A DNA stretch of 64,000 bases from Aspidapion aeneum (Eukaryota > Arthropoda > Insecta > Coleoptera > Brentidae), in NCBI GenBank assembly GCA_963576565.1, contig OY755038.1, positions 60,612,366-60,676,365 of the forward strand, written 5' to 3'. Every line of letters begins with the position of its first letter. Within the stretch, counting starts at the first letter, position 1. Of the stretch, positions 1 through 11,779 are shown one piece after another. The translations under genes and the position numbers were made by a program. The notes below the pieces were generated by a model. That model had not been told where the DNA came from. It saw only the letters and a program-made list of their open reading frames with translations, and did no database searches.

Positions 1-170
1 TTTAGAGTTAAAATCTCCAGGACAAAACAGTTAACTGTCAACACTTAATATGTGTCCATTAGGCCTTGGGCCCCCGTGCGTGGGAAAAATACAAGGAAAA
101 AAAATCTTTTTATACCCGCTTAGCCATAAAAAATTGTTTTTTCGTTATTCACGGATACTAAACTTTACGT
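1..170 (+). repeat. Dispersed short repeat, copy 1 (window-edge)
   Basis: The motif GTTAACTGTCAACACTT followed by a TGTCCAT...CCCCCGTG stretch and then TAAACTTTACG recurs at about 316-530, 1495-1710 and (partly) 7830-7960 in the same orientation. The copy is cut by the window start. It contains no plausible coding content; the reading frame through it (50-400) is only preserved because the repeat is duplicated. Confidence 0.6.
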
Positions 171-200
171 TTGTAGTAGTTTTTGGCTCACGCTCCACTG

Positions 201-1300
201 GCAAAAATGTAATATGCCTTGACCCGACCTGCCGGACAAATTATGTCACGGTTATGGGTACTATTTTTCGTTTCATGTGCCTGCTTTTTGTTTTTACTCT
301 GGTAGTTTTAGTTTCTGAAGAGTCCCTTAAAGACCAAGCAGTTAACTATCAACCCTTGATAGGTGTCCATCTTGGACCCCCGTGTGTTTACAGCTTTTGA
401 GCTTCCCACGGAAAACTACAATAAAAACAAAATCCTTCAATAAAATACAATAAAAACAAATTCCCGCTTACCCACAAGAAATTGTTGTTTTCTTTTTTTT
501 GCGTGTAGTAAACTTTACGATTGTTAAAATCTCCATGGTTCAAAGGCAAAAATTTTGTGACATTTTCGACCCTTTTAGGCATAAATCAAATTTTACAAAA
601 GGAAATTTAGTGAATAGAACGATTTCGTCGAGAGGAAATTATCTTAGTCTAGTCGGTGCTTTGTCGAAATGCCTATGCTCTGCTTTTGATGTGATAACGT
701 TAGTGGTGAAATCCCTTTTAAACTTATGATAAAAGGAGCTCCTTTTCGCTCATTTTGCTCCACTTTGCTTCACAAAAGACATGTCTGCACGAGAGACAAA
801 ACCCAATTTCAATAAGCAACTTTTAATACATCAAAAGTCTTTGGCCTGGTTGTTCAATAACGATTTAATGTCCGTTTGTTATTTTAACCTGATTTACGGA
901 AAATTATATTTCGTTAAAACTAATAGTAGAATAAATTTGTAAAATAAAGCTGCAAAATTATTTTTGGGTGTATTTTTTTATATTTGACATAGTTGTACCT
1001 AACACCAGAAGCTAAATTTTCATTCGAGGATCCCCGATTTTCCGACTCCGATTCTGAACCAAGATAAGAAAAAAAATGAATTCCCTGTTTTAAGAGAAAT
1101 TAAATTATTGTTGATGGTTTTACTTTAAGTGAAAACTAGTCTCAATTTAAAAATGTCAAAAAATTACACCTGTCACTTAAAAAAAAAATGACGGATTTAT
1201 TTAAAAAACATCGCTTTTCTTCAATATTTTCTTTATTTTTGTGCGATATTAATTTTTATTGCCTCGTATTAAAGCTACTGACCAGCTCTTTAAATCTACT
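201..1300 (+). repeat. Unit A, direct repeat copy 1
   Basis: About 1.1 kb that reappears at 1378-2477 (offset 1177) with only scattered substitutions and small indels. The shared landmark at the start is CAAAAATGTAATATGCC and the shared end is AGCTCTTTAAATCTACT. It is non-coding by eye: its frames are short and have no recognisable domain. Part of it (about 915-1210) also occurs inverted at 4375-4655, so the unit probably derives from an inverted-repeat mobile element. Confidence 0.85.
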
Positions 1301-1377
1301 GAAAAAAGTAAGTTCCCCAGCCGAGAAAAAGATGGCGCATAATATGTCAAAAATAATACAGACCTTCATAACCTGTA
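1301..1377 (+). repeat. 77-bp linker repeated at 3070-3147
   Basis: The segment starting GAAAAAAGTAAGTTCCCCAG and ending ATAACCTGTA lies between the two unit A copies and again between the two unit B copies. Its placement at both junctions suggests the whole block arose by unequal exchange from a longer ancestral order A-linker-B. Confidence 0.75.
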
Positions 1378-2477
1378 GCAAAAATGTAATATGCCTTGAC
1401 CCGACCTGCCGGACAAATTATGTTACGGTTATGGGTACTATTTTTCGTTTCATGTGCCTGCTTTTTGTTTTTACTCTGGTAGTTTTAGTTTCTGAAGAGT
1501 CCCTTAAAGACCAAGCAGTTAACTATCAACACTTGATAGGTGTCCATCTTGGACCCCCGTGTGTTTACAGCTTTTGAGCTTCCCACGGAAAACTACAATA
1601 AAAACAAAATCCTTCAATAAAATACAATAAAAACAAATTCCCGCTTACCCATGAGAAATTGTTGTTTTCGTTTTTGCGTGTAGTAAACTTTACGATTGTT
1701 AAAATCTCCATGGTTCAAAGGCAAAAATTTTGTGACATTTTCGACCCTTTTAGGCATAAATTAAATTTTACAAAAGGAAATCCAGTGAATAGAACGATTT
1801 CGTCGAGAGGAAATTATCTTAGTCTAGTCGGTGCTTTGTTGAAATGCCTATGCTCTGCTTTTGATGTAATAATGTTAGTGGTGAAATCCCTTTTAAACTT
1901 ATGATAAAAGGAGCTCCTTTTCGCTCATTTTGCTCCACTTTGCTTCACAAAAGACATGTCTGCACGAGAGACAACACCCAATTTCAATAAGCAACTTTTA
2001 ATACATCATACGTCTTTGGCCTGGTTGTTCAATAACGATTTAATGTCCGTTTGTTATTTTAACCTGATTTACGGAAAATTATATTTCGTTAAAACTAATA
2101 GTAGAATAAAATTGTAAAATAAAGCTGCAAAATTATTTTTGGGTGTATTTTTTTTATATTTGACATAGTTGTACCTAACACCAGAAGCTAAATTTTCATT
2201 CGAGGATCCCCGATTTTCCGACTCAGATTCTGAACCAAGATAAGAAAAAAAAATGAATTCCCTGTTTTAAGAGAAATTAAATTATTGTTGATGGTTTTAC
2301 TTTAAGTGAAAACTAGTCTCAATTTAAAAATTTCAAAAAAATTACACCTGTCACTTAAAAAAAAAATGACGATTGATTTAATAAACATCGTTTTTCTTCA
2401 ATATTTTCTTTATTTTTGTGCGATATTAATTTTTATTGCCTCGTATTAAAGCTACTGACCAGCTCTTTAAATCTACT
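1378..2477 (+). repeat. Unit A, direct repeat copy 2
   Basis: Second copy of the 1.1-kb unit found at 201-1300. After the shared AAATCTACT the two copies diverge abruptly: copy 1 runs into the 77-bp linker, copy 2 runs straight into unit B. That sharp breakpoint is direct evidence of a deletion or recombination junction at 2477/2478. Confidence 0.85.
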
Positions 2478-3067
2478 CAAGGCCAACACAAAAATAGAGG
2501 CCACGACCCTGAAAAAATCAGCTGTTCTCCCGGGGCTGAATTTTACATTGGGTCTTATGGGAGGTCAGACGTTTTTTTATGATATTTTCAAAATGGCACT
2601 ACAGATTTCCGCAAAATTTCACTGAAATATTCTCAGACACCATCCCGATATTCCACCAAAGGTTTGTAAGGAAGCAACATGTAAAAGGTTAAAATCTTCA
2701 AGATTTAGCATTTCTTATTTTTAATTCAAATTACCCGCCATGTACCACATGCCAACTGTTATATTTGACATGTATTTGACTTTGTCATATGTGATTGTCA
2801 CATTCGCTTCTCCTTTAAACTTAATTTTTGTGTGAGCTAATGAAGCGGCTATGAAAAATTAGGGCTTACTATACATTTAAAAAAAATTGTTCTGCCAGAA
2901 TAAAGTAAAAACAATCTCAAAAACGGCTTTATTTAAAAAAAAATCAAATATCCATGAACCGTCATTCCAACTTCAATATTTTAAAGACAATCAGCTGTGT
3001 CGTAACGTGACCATCAAAAAAAAATCAGCCCCGGATGTGACGTCAACAAAGTGGAGGATCGTGGCCC
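2478..3067 (+). repeat. Unit B, direct repeat copy 1
   Basis: A 590-bp unit starting CAAGGCCAAC and ending GGATCGTGGCCC, repeated at 3148-3738 (offset about 670). It holds a palindromic TGACGTCA (3038-3045), a match to the CRE/ATF-CREB site, in both copies. I see no coding domain. Confidence 0.85.
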
Positions 3068-3069
3068 AT

Positions 3070-3147
3070 GAAAAAAGTAAGTTCCCCAGCCGAGAAAAAG
3101 ATGGCGCATAATATGTCAAAAATAATACAGACCTTCATAACCTGTAG
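3070..3147 (+). repeat. Linker repeat, second copy
   Basis: Same sequence as 1301-1377, here joining unit B copy 1 to unit B copy 2. Confidence 0.75.
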
Positions 3148-3738
3148 CAAGGCCAACATAAAAATAGAGGCCACGACCCTGAAAAAATCAGCTGTTCTCC
3201 CGGGGCTGAATTTTACATTGGGTCTTATGGGAGGTCAGACGTTTTTTTATGATATTTTCAAAATGGCACTACAGATTTCCGCAAAATTTCAGTGAAATAT
3301 TCTCAGACACCATCCCGATATTCCACCAAAGGTTTGTACGGAAGCAACATGATTAAAAGGTTAAAATCTTCAAGATTTAGAATTCCTTATTTTGAATTCA
3401 AATTACCCGCCATGTACCACATGCCAACTGTTATATTTGACATGTATTTGACTTTGTCATATGTGATTGTCACATTCGCTTCTGCTTTAAACTTAAGTTT
3501 TGTGTGAGCTTATGAAGCGGCTATGAAAAATTAGGGCTTACTATACATTTAAAAAAAATTGTTCTGCCAGAATAAAGTAAAAACAATCTCAAAAACGGCT
3601 TTATTTTAAAAAAATCAAATATCCATGAACCGTCATTCCAACTTCAATATTTTAAAGACAATCAGCTGTGTCGTAACGTGACCATCAAAAAAAAATCAGC
3701 CCCGGATGTGACGTCAACAAAGTGGAGGATCGTGGCCC
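3148..3738 (+). repeat. Unit B, direct repeat copy 2
   Basis: Second copy of the 590-bp unit, again with TGACGTCA at 3709-3716. After GGCCC the sequence leaves the repeat and enters a locally GC-richer 240-bp stretch (3739-3985) with no recognisable gene. Confidence 0.85.
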
Positions 3739-3984
3739 GTCCATTTTGATAGCCCTGCCTGTAGACGTCCACACGTCAGAAGTGTAAACTTCAACAAGGC
3801 GAAACTAATAATACTGGCCCTTATCTGCATCATCATATAGCTCGCTGAATGTTCCTCTCACAGTTAGTTGACTCGAGCCGACTTCACCCGAATGAGCGTT
3901 ACATAGCCGAGCCTGACGGCTCAGTTCAATTCACTACCCACAAAAACTGCTAAACGCGTCTAAAGAAGTTTAAACTTCAAAAAA

Positions 3985-4263
3985 TTTGGATTTTATCAAA
4001 TAGTAAGCCAAATTTTGTATAAAATTTATAAAAAGTTCGGTTCGGTTTGTCATTTAACATTTTAAGATAGCAGCGGAAGTTTAGATAAAAAACAGCGATC
4101 TTTAGTATAAAACGATATATTACACGGCAATACTAGTTGTGCAAAATAAGAACAAAAAATACCTTTTTTATCTAAACTTCCACCATCTTAAAATTTGAAA
4201 TGTCAAATTGTATCTTTTTATACATTTTTGCAAAATTTGGCTTATTTTAGATAAAATTCAAAA
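3985..4263. repeat. Imperfect palindrome (foldback), about 108-bp arms
   Basis: The left arm (about 3985-4092, containing AAGCCAAATTTTG and GGAAGTTTAGATAAAAAA) is the reverse complement of the right arm (about 4156-4263), with mismatches and small indels. The spacer is about 60 bp. Its position between the direct repeats and the inverted partial unit A suggests it is the centre or a nested part of a larger foldback structure. Confidence 0.75.
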
Positions 4264-4374
4264 TAATTCTTTTTTTATTTTATTTGGTCTACAAGTTATA
4301 AAGGTATCTTTTATTTTTGACATATTAAGCGCTACCTTTGTGTCAGCTAGGGAATTTAATTTTTTGTTCGGTGG

Positions 4375-4655
4375 GTTTAAAGAGTTAAGATATCAAAAAA
4401 AATGATTTTTTTAAATATGGCCGCCTTTTTTTTTGAAATGACAGATGTAATTTTTTTTACATTTTTAAATTGAGTAGGTCCCACTTAAAGTTTTGTTAAC
4501 TTTGGTAGCCGTCCTCGAATGAAAATTTAGTTTTTGGTGTTAGCTACTACCATGCCAAATATTAAAAAATATACCATCTTTGCAGCTTTTTCTAAAAATT
4601 TACTCTACTATAACCTCTAGTATTTTTATATTTACGTTTTTTGATTTTAGGGTAA
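4375..4655 (-). repeat. Inverted, diverged partial copy of unit A
   Basis: The reverse complement of this stretch matches about 915-1210 of unit A. Matching landmarks are CTAACACCA and TAAATTTTCATTCGAG, then TCAATTTAAAAATGT and ACA(C/T)CTGTCA. It is clearly more diverged than the two direct copies are from each other, so the direct duplication is younger than the inverted arrangement. Confidence 0.7.
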
Positions 4656-7600
4656 GTAAAATTTTTCCCATTCTTATGTTACTATTTTTCTTTTTCTTCT
4701 GATATTACTACATTTTGTATACTTTATTACAATGATAATTGGTATAACTGTTGGGCAATAAAATCTATTTAATATAAAGTCTATTTATTTTAATTTAATT
4801 TAATTTATTAATTTTGCTTGCTAGCTAATTTTGTAAGATTTTGTAATGCTTTTAAGAATATGCAACATGGCATTTCTACCTATAAATATTATGAACGCAC
4901 CACAGATTTTGGTCTATTCACCCAATTTAGAGGTGAATAGAAAATTGGCACTTTTTTTTAGTTAAAAAAAATTAGGTAAAGTTATTGCTAAAGTTTCCTG
5001 GGATAAAGAAACACATACATTTTTCGTATTATTTATTTTTTTTTACCTGTTTAAAACAGTCGGCAATCATATTTCTATAGAACCGGTAATAATTAAATTT
5101 TAAATTATTAATTATAAAAAAGTATTTAATTTTTCTAAAATCTTTTCTTGCGGCGCCATTTTTTTTTCATTTCTACATTTTTTTTTGCAACACGATTTTT
5201 TCAAAAAATGTTGATTTTTATTTTAATTTCTGTCTGTGGCGTCATTTTTGTTGTAGTTTTTTTATATATATTTCTTTCCTTAAGCGCGACTTTTTCCAAA
5301 AAATACATAATATTTTTAAAATTTTCTCCTCCGGAATAATTTTTTTAAATGTTCTAATAGTTTTATATGCTAGATTGGGCGGAGCAGCACTAATTGATCC
5401 TAATTCCAAAAATGTATTCATTAATAACATTAACAGTCATATATTTTCGTTTTATTTTTGTTTTACAGTCAGGTAATTATTCCTCGAAGGTCGGCAAACA
5501 TTTGGAAATGTCGAGAAATTCGCAAATGGAAATTTGGTGGGAACCCTGAACTAGGGATTCAAAGAGTACTTTTAAACTTTAAAGTGCACAAACATTTTGG
5601 AATCTAAGAAATAGTGTAGAAAGAAGCCTCTTATTGAAAGTGTTTTTTTATACTTCAGGTAGTTGTAGCCTCTTTCAAGCTAACACAGACTTTTTGCTTC
5701 GGAATAAAAAGTGTGACTTTTATTTCTTAGTCTATATTACAATGCAAGACCCTCGGAAATATTGTTATTATTTCTTCTATTAGAAAAAAAATACTAAAAA
5801 ACTATCAGCGATTTATTTTATTTTATAATAAATGTATTTTTTAGATACATTTATCACTTTTCCCATTTCGTAGGGTTTCCATTTTATATTGAAAACAGAT
5901 TTTCTTACATACCATAAAATATTATTTATGTGTGACAGTAAAAAAGATACTTCTGTCAGCCAGCTTAGTACTCTGTTCTGATTTATAGGTATATTTGACT
6001 TAAGAAATAGTTTAAGTAATAAATTTTTATAGTCACAAATAACGAATGAAGCTTAAATTTCTACCACGCAATAAACTGGGAGAAAAAAGTGATATATTAA
6101 ACACGCACGAGCTTAATCTATTTTTTATAACATAATAGGAATTTTTTACTTAGTTTCAGTTAGAGACCCTCTTACAGGGTTATCAAACCTTTTTGGTAAT
6201 TTTGTTTTAGGATTTTGGGACAAAAATTGAGAATTTTTGGAAAAACCAACAATTGTGCTGCTTTAAAATCCAGAGGAATATTTATTTTGCACTCTTTCCA
6301 AAGGCGATATAAATTTAAGAAAAAATTGAAAATATACAGGTAAAGAGCTGTAAACAAATATTATTTGAATTTGAAACGCTTCAACCATAACCTTTGTTTA
6401 TTTTTGAAATAAAATTGGCACGCTCTGCGTCATTTCGTAATTTTTTTATTCTGTATTTTCAATTTGATTACTTATAGCAAACATTAGAAAAAAGTTTTAA
6501 ATTTTGATTTTTAAAGTAAAGTAAAAAATATATGTTTTTATTTATTTTTGGGTTATTCTTTTGAAGAACCTATGGAGTCGTTGCTCGTATATCACCGATT
6601 TTTTTTTATTTCAGGTATTTTTGTAGTACTTGTTCCCCTTAAATCAAAAATGTATTTTAAATATTTTTAAGTTGATTCTGCATTTTTATACAGGGGATTA
6701 AAAATTTGGATTTCAGATTTTTTTATCAAAAACAATGATTTTACATATTTTCTTTTATATTTTTCTATTACGATAATAGTGTTATTCTTTTCTTGTTAAG
6801 GGTTAGAGCTAAATATTTGATAAAATAATTTTAAGTATTTAATTACAAAATTAAACAGATTTTTCTCTTTTAATATTTTACATAAATATAAATTTTTTTA
6901 GTTATAGTTATTATTTAATCATTAAGTGAGGTGAGAAATTAGGTTTTTAAAACATAAACTAGACTTCTCAAGTTTACCTATATTAATTATATAAATTATT
7001 TTTTTAAAGAAAACAGCACGAAATACTAAATTTCATATTTGATCATTTGTCAGGAACTATAACAATTTTTTAATATAAAAAGAGAATTCAACATTTGATA
7101 GTTCTTCTCACTATATCAACTTAGTTTATTGTACCATCATTGCAGGGTGTAAAGCTGCTTCCCTGGCAGTAAGGCAGTAAACTCGCTACTTTAATCCCGC
7201 TGCTTAACCAAGCCGAGTTAAGCAAGCGTAATTGTCAAGCATAGCTTGCACATTAAGTGTCCAAGTTTTGCTTAGATGTTACACATATTATGTTTTAATA
7301 TTAGAGATATTCTGAGAAAAGGAAATGCTTCTTACTTACTTTTTCTACAATAATCATCGGCTCCTCAGTTTATCCGCCGTTAAACTTAGTTCAAAATATA
7401 TCTTAAATTGATTTTGATTTCTGTGTTTTTTAAATTTGGCCTTGTGGCGCATGCGATAATTAACAGCTATTCAAGATATTTTTCAAAATAAGTTCAATAG
7501 CAGATATATTAAGGAACCATTTAATGTAGAAAAAGAAAGTAATAAGCATTTACTTTCCTCAGAAAGAAAAATAAAAATAACAGATTTTACTGAAAATTTC

Positions 7601-7829
7601 GCTAATATTAAAATATATATTTCATATCTAAGAAAAACTTGGACGCTTAAAATTATTTTACAAATCCTTTGTTCTAACTCTTTAAAACTCAACAAGAATA
7701 TTATTTTCCTTGCTATCGATCGACATGTATAGCATATTGTTATACTTTCTCTCGTATCTCGGTAGATGGCGCTTCTTGCGAGACAGAACGGTCTGGTTAA
7801 CTGCGCAAGGGTGTTACATCGACCAAGTA
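4656..7829. other. Gene-free AT-rich stretch
   Basis: Very AT-rich with many homopolymer runs. The reading frames here are short, low-complexity and without recognisable domains. A small less AT-rich patch at about 7140-7270 has no coding or RNA structure that I can support. I see no element termini. Confidence 0.5.
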
Positions 7830-7960
7830 GTGTTCTGAGGAGTCCCATGAAGACGAAACAGTTAACTGTCAACACTTATTAGGTGTCTACCCACGGAAAG
7901 ATATGAGAGAAACAAAAACTTATTTTTACACCATTAGACATGAAAACTTGTTTGACTTAA
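7830..7960 (+). repeat. Dispersed short repeat, distant copy
   Basis: GAGGAGTCCCATGAAGACGA, GTTAACTGTCAACACTT and AGGTGTC in order match the repeat at 1-170, 316-530 and 1495-1710. This shows the family is dispersed and not limited to the tandem block. Confidence 0.6.
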
Positions 7961-9860
7961 GCACAATATGTTATTTTTAGGCATATTTTAGTTAACTTTA
8001 TACATCGATTAGCAAGAAATCCTAAAGACGTCATTCACACACGATGGCAAAATGTCAAGAACAATTCTCGAAGGACAACGTGGGTGCCCAAAAAAGCACT
8101 TACCAATGAACAAAGGACGCAAACGCCTTACACAACTTCTAGAATGCAAATATTAATACTATATAACCTAATAAAAATATTAATTCTTAAATTTAGTTGG
8201 ACATTTTTTTAACACATAAATTGTATATATGTATAAGATTTTACAATTGGTGGCATGTTATTATAGTTTCTTATACAAACTGAGTGAAAATTTCGAACGT
8301 AATTAAAACATTTGACGCCCTTATTTCTACCTGTCACATTTTGGGTACATGTAGCATATACTACTAGTAACCCTCTTATTATTTATAAAATCAGTTATAA
8401 CTATCATGTTTATTTTCAACGTTTTTTTCTTTTAGTAAATATCATTCTGACATGACCTGGTTTATTCTTACTATTTACTATTACCAGTGGTAAACTTGTC
8501 TTTGGCAAAACTATTTTGCATTTAATTTCTCTGTTTTGTTTTCGTTAAATTACGTTTTTTCTGCTTTTTATTTGTTTCTTAGAATTTCCATTTTCCAAGC
8601 GAATTTTTTTTCTTGCTTTTTTTACTCTTTATCCGGGATTTTTAACTCGCCAGAAGTTTACACAAAGGGAAGTTCATCGGAATTTTTTTTGCTTTTTCTG
8701 GCAGGTGTTTAAGGCCACGTTGGAAATTTTTTTAATAAAGGTTTATCCTTGAAAGATTTAACTGGTTTTTGTTTATTATTTGGACCATATTCAACTCTAG
8801 AGTTTTTCTGTATTGCATTTATGTATACGTCTCTATTTGAAGTTTTGTTTAAACTTCCTTACTTGTGCTTATCTCTTTTTTTGGAGTTTCGTGTAAATTT
8901 TATTTTAACATTAGTTTAGCTTTTCTTTGTCCATTGTTATTCGATGTTTATATCTGCCTTTACGGTATACATATCTTCTTTACTTACGCCTTCGTCTTTA
9001 AATTGTTCTTGAATGTTTAATTTAACTGCTTTTAATTCTCTGTTAATTATTGAATCAGTATTGAGTTTTCAATTTCAAGAAAAATATGATTGGTAGATCT
9101 TATAAATAAAGTACCTGTGTTTTTTTGAATAACAAGAGAACATCTATAATTCTATAGTGCTTTTACCTTTTTAAGAAAGTTGAGTTTGAGTTTACTCTTT
9201 GAGAGGGTTGTATCCCTATGCGTACAGAGATAACCCTGAGAGCTGATTGAGTTATTAACAGCCCTAAAATTTAGTAATTGGCAGCATTGTGCCAACTACT
9301 ATTTGTCTTAGGTTTTAAAGTAAATCTCTTAAGTTAAAGACAAAATAAATTATAACAAAAATATTAACATAACCTAAAAAACTATATTTACTTATATTAG
9401 TTGTTGGCATTGGCCTTCCAATTACGGTCAGACGTCACAGAATGTAGCTTAGTATTTGGGACACCAAATTAAGAAAATTGGCAGAAATATTAGCATAAAA
9501 AGCATTTTACTAATTCTACACCTTTAAAACAAGTGAATAACATATATTAATGCTGCCCGATTTTACTAAAAGTCTTAAAATGATTTACAGTACACTCAGT
9601 TTCTTATTAAAGGCTAATAATTGCTGAACGTGCCAATAAATGCACTGTTTACCCTACGCGTTTTTTTATTTTTATTTAGCAGAATAGCCGTTTTTATTTG
9701 AGATTTTGCAATCCTCACCTTACCAGTTATGTAACAAAAATATGACCTTACCAATATCTTTTTCGATTGGGACATTAATGTCTTAAAAAAACATTTCCTA
9801 AGGGAAATTACCTGACCAGTCAAATTTCACTTTGAGAGAAAAAAACTATTAACAGGACTT
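7961..9860. other. Gene-free stretch with one weak coding-like patch
   Basis: Mostly AT-rich. One frame from about 8000 to 8150 (+) has a more protein-like composition and a possible acceptor-like TTTTTAG just before it, but no family is recognised and the frame is short. The rest shows no element ends, RNA genes or domains. Confidence 0.4.
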
Positions 9861-10600
9861 GAAGCATTGGAAATTGTAGAGCGGCGAAAAACGAAGTTAA
9901 AAAAAATAAATGCGTGAGCACGGGCGTTGCGGGTTAGGTTTGGGGGGGGGGGTAAAAAGGGGCAGGGAATCATATTATTGTGATTTCCGGCGAAAGTTGA
10001 CGTCGGAGAAAAAAGTGACATGCAGAAGAGTCATAGGCCATGAAAACATCTAAAACTTTTGTAAATGTCATTTTTGACATAGCCTCAAAATGTTTGAGAA
10101 AAATTAAAAAACCGTAATTTTTTTTATTTTTTATTTTTGCAAAAATAATGTCAGTTTAACAAAACTTGGTACGAGTAGAGCTCTTTGGGTGCTAAATGTA
10201 TACAATATTTTACAAACAAAAAAGTTTCTAAGATATTTGTTTTTTCCGCTCAAAAACACTTTACTTTTAAATAAAATTTCTCCTTCAGAAAAGCATCGTA
10301 TCTAGTCCTGCTGGTACACAGTTTTTAACATTGAGATATGCTTTTTGGCGAATTAATAAAATATAATAGTCGTCGCTTAAAAACATGTTCGAAAAAGGAA
10401 AAAACTAAAAAAAAGTTATTGTAGCTATTTTATTAAGTTAAAAAATATTATCATTAAAATTAAAATATTTTTTAAAACTGACTATATTATTTAATTCTAC
10501 GAAAAAAAATGACTATTATTATGGCTACCTGCATTGTTTTTGGAATAATAATGTACATATACACATTATGACAAAAATTTCATTTTTTGTAATAAAATTC
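9861..10600 (+). repeat. Left terminal inverted repeat
   Basis: Left arm of the 2.7-kb element. It includes an 11-base G-run at about 9941-9951 that pairs with the C-run near 12430-12440. Arms differ by many substitutions and indels, which points to an old insertion. Confidence 0.8.
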
Positions 10601-10974
10601 TTTTATCGCTCTGTATGTTATTTTTAATTTCTTTCTGAGTTTTATCGCCCCTAAAAAGTGCCGCCGAAAGCGAAGCATCCTTTCACCCCCTAGTTAAGAC
10701 AATTTCTATATGTAGAGGGTTTCCCGTATATTTTTACACCATATCTAAAACGTTTATTTGAATAGATATCAAAATACGATAAATACAAAATTCCATAATT
10801 TTTTACGAAGTTTAAGAATCTTAGGGTCGAAATGTAATTTTTTTTTCTAAATGTCAGATATTGACAGGTTGGTGTTTTTTTTTTTAAATTGAACACCCTA
10901 CATATTTTTTTAGAGTTTTATAGATCCTGATTTCAAAAATATATATGTTGGGATTAATAATAAATTCTACTACT

Positions 10975-11620
10975 ATGTCGGTTTAGAACGTTTTTCTACG
11001 TTGTCCGATGCCTATTCTCCACCTCCTTCGATCCTGACAGTCATCTTCCGCCAGGTTTTTTTGACTCATTGATTTTTGGATTGACTGTTGCCATTCCAGT
11101 TTAGGACGCCCTCTTTTTCTGAGCCCTATTGGTTGCCACTCTAGGACCTGCTTTGGTAATCTTTCATCGCTCATCCGTTGTACATGGCCGTACCATATCA
11201 GTTGCCTTTTAGTGATGTCATCCGTTATGCTTCCCTCGATTCAAATTCTTTCTTTTATGATCTCATTTCTTATATGATCTGTTTTAGATATTCTCATTGA
11301 TCTTCTTATTCTTACGCGACAAGTCTCTATTCCATACAACAGCGTGCTTTTCACATTTGTTTCATATATGTTAAATTTTACATTCTTTTTTATCTCTCTG
11401 CTCCATAAAATACTGTTAAGACAACCAATAACCTTTTTTGCTTTTACTATTCTTTTTTCCAGTTCTTTACAGTCTGTTCCCGTCTTATCAAATGTGACAC
11501 CCAAGTATACATACTCATTACATGGAGATATCGTTTGTCCATTTTCTAGTTCTAATTTACTTGATTCATTTCCAATACATAAGTACTGTGTCTCGTCCAC
11601 GTTCACTGTTACAATTCACT
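10975..11620 (-). pseudogene. RTE-like LINE reverse transcriptase, 3' end remnant
   Basis: Two minus-strand frames (11606-11241 and 11174-10983) match the C-terminal end of insect RTE-like non-LTR retrotransposon polyproteins. The first has the post-palm YLGVTFD motif and a STLLYGIET thumb motif; the second has LPKQVLEW, RGRPKLEW and DDCQDRRRW, the family's usual last residues. The reading frame is broken between them, so it is a dead, 5'-truncated copy. It sits inside the large TIR element. The 3' flank (CTACTACTATG) is a short triplet-like tail, as expected of RTE LINE 3' ends. A sister copy lies at 45638-46350. Confidence 0.8.
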
Positions 11621-11779
11621 GTTCAAATTCTACAAGAGAAAATAGAATTCGTCGATCTAAATGGAAATTCTGCGCACTCTATCTATTAAGCTATAAGATT
11701 TTATTAAAAATCAAGGACGCTATGTAAAAAATGATCAATGAAGTATTTATAGATATTTTTTTTTTCAATTGTATAATTT

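Noticed and set aside
50..1577. Duplicate open frames at 50-400 and 1188-1577
   Set aside because: They exist only because the underlying repeat is duplicated; no domain, and low-complexity composition.
2416..3507. Open frames in unit B (2416-2625, 2887-3111, 3068-3295, 3292-3507)
   Set aside because: Short frames repeated with the unit, without recognisable protein features.
7483..7875. 130-residue minus-strand frame
   Set aside because: Partly overlaps a dispersed repeat and encodes nothing recognisable.
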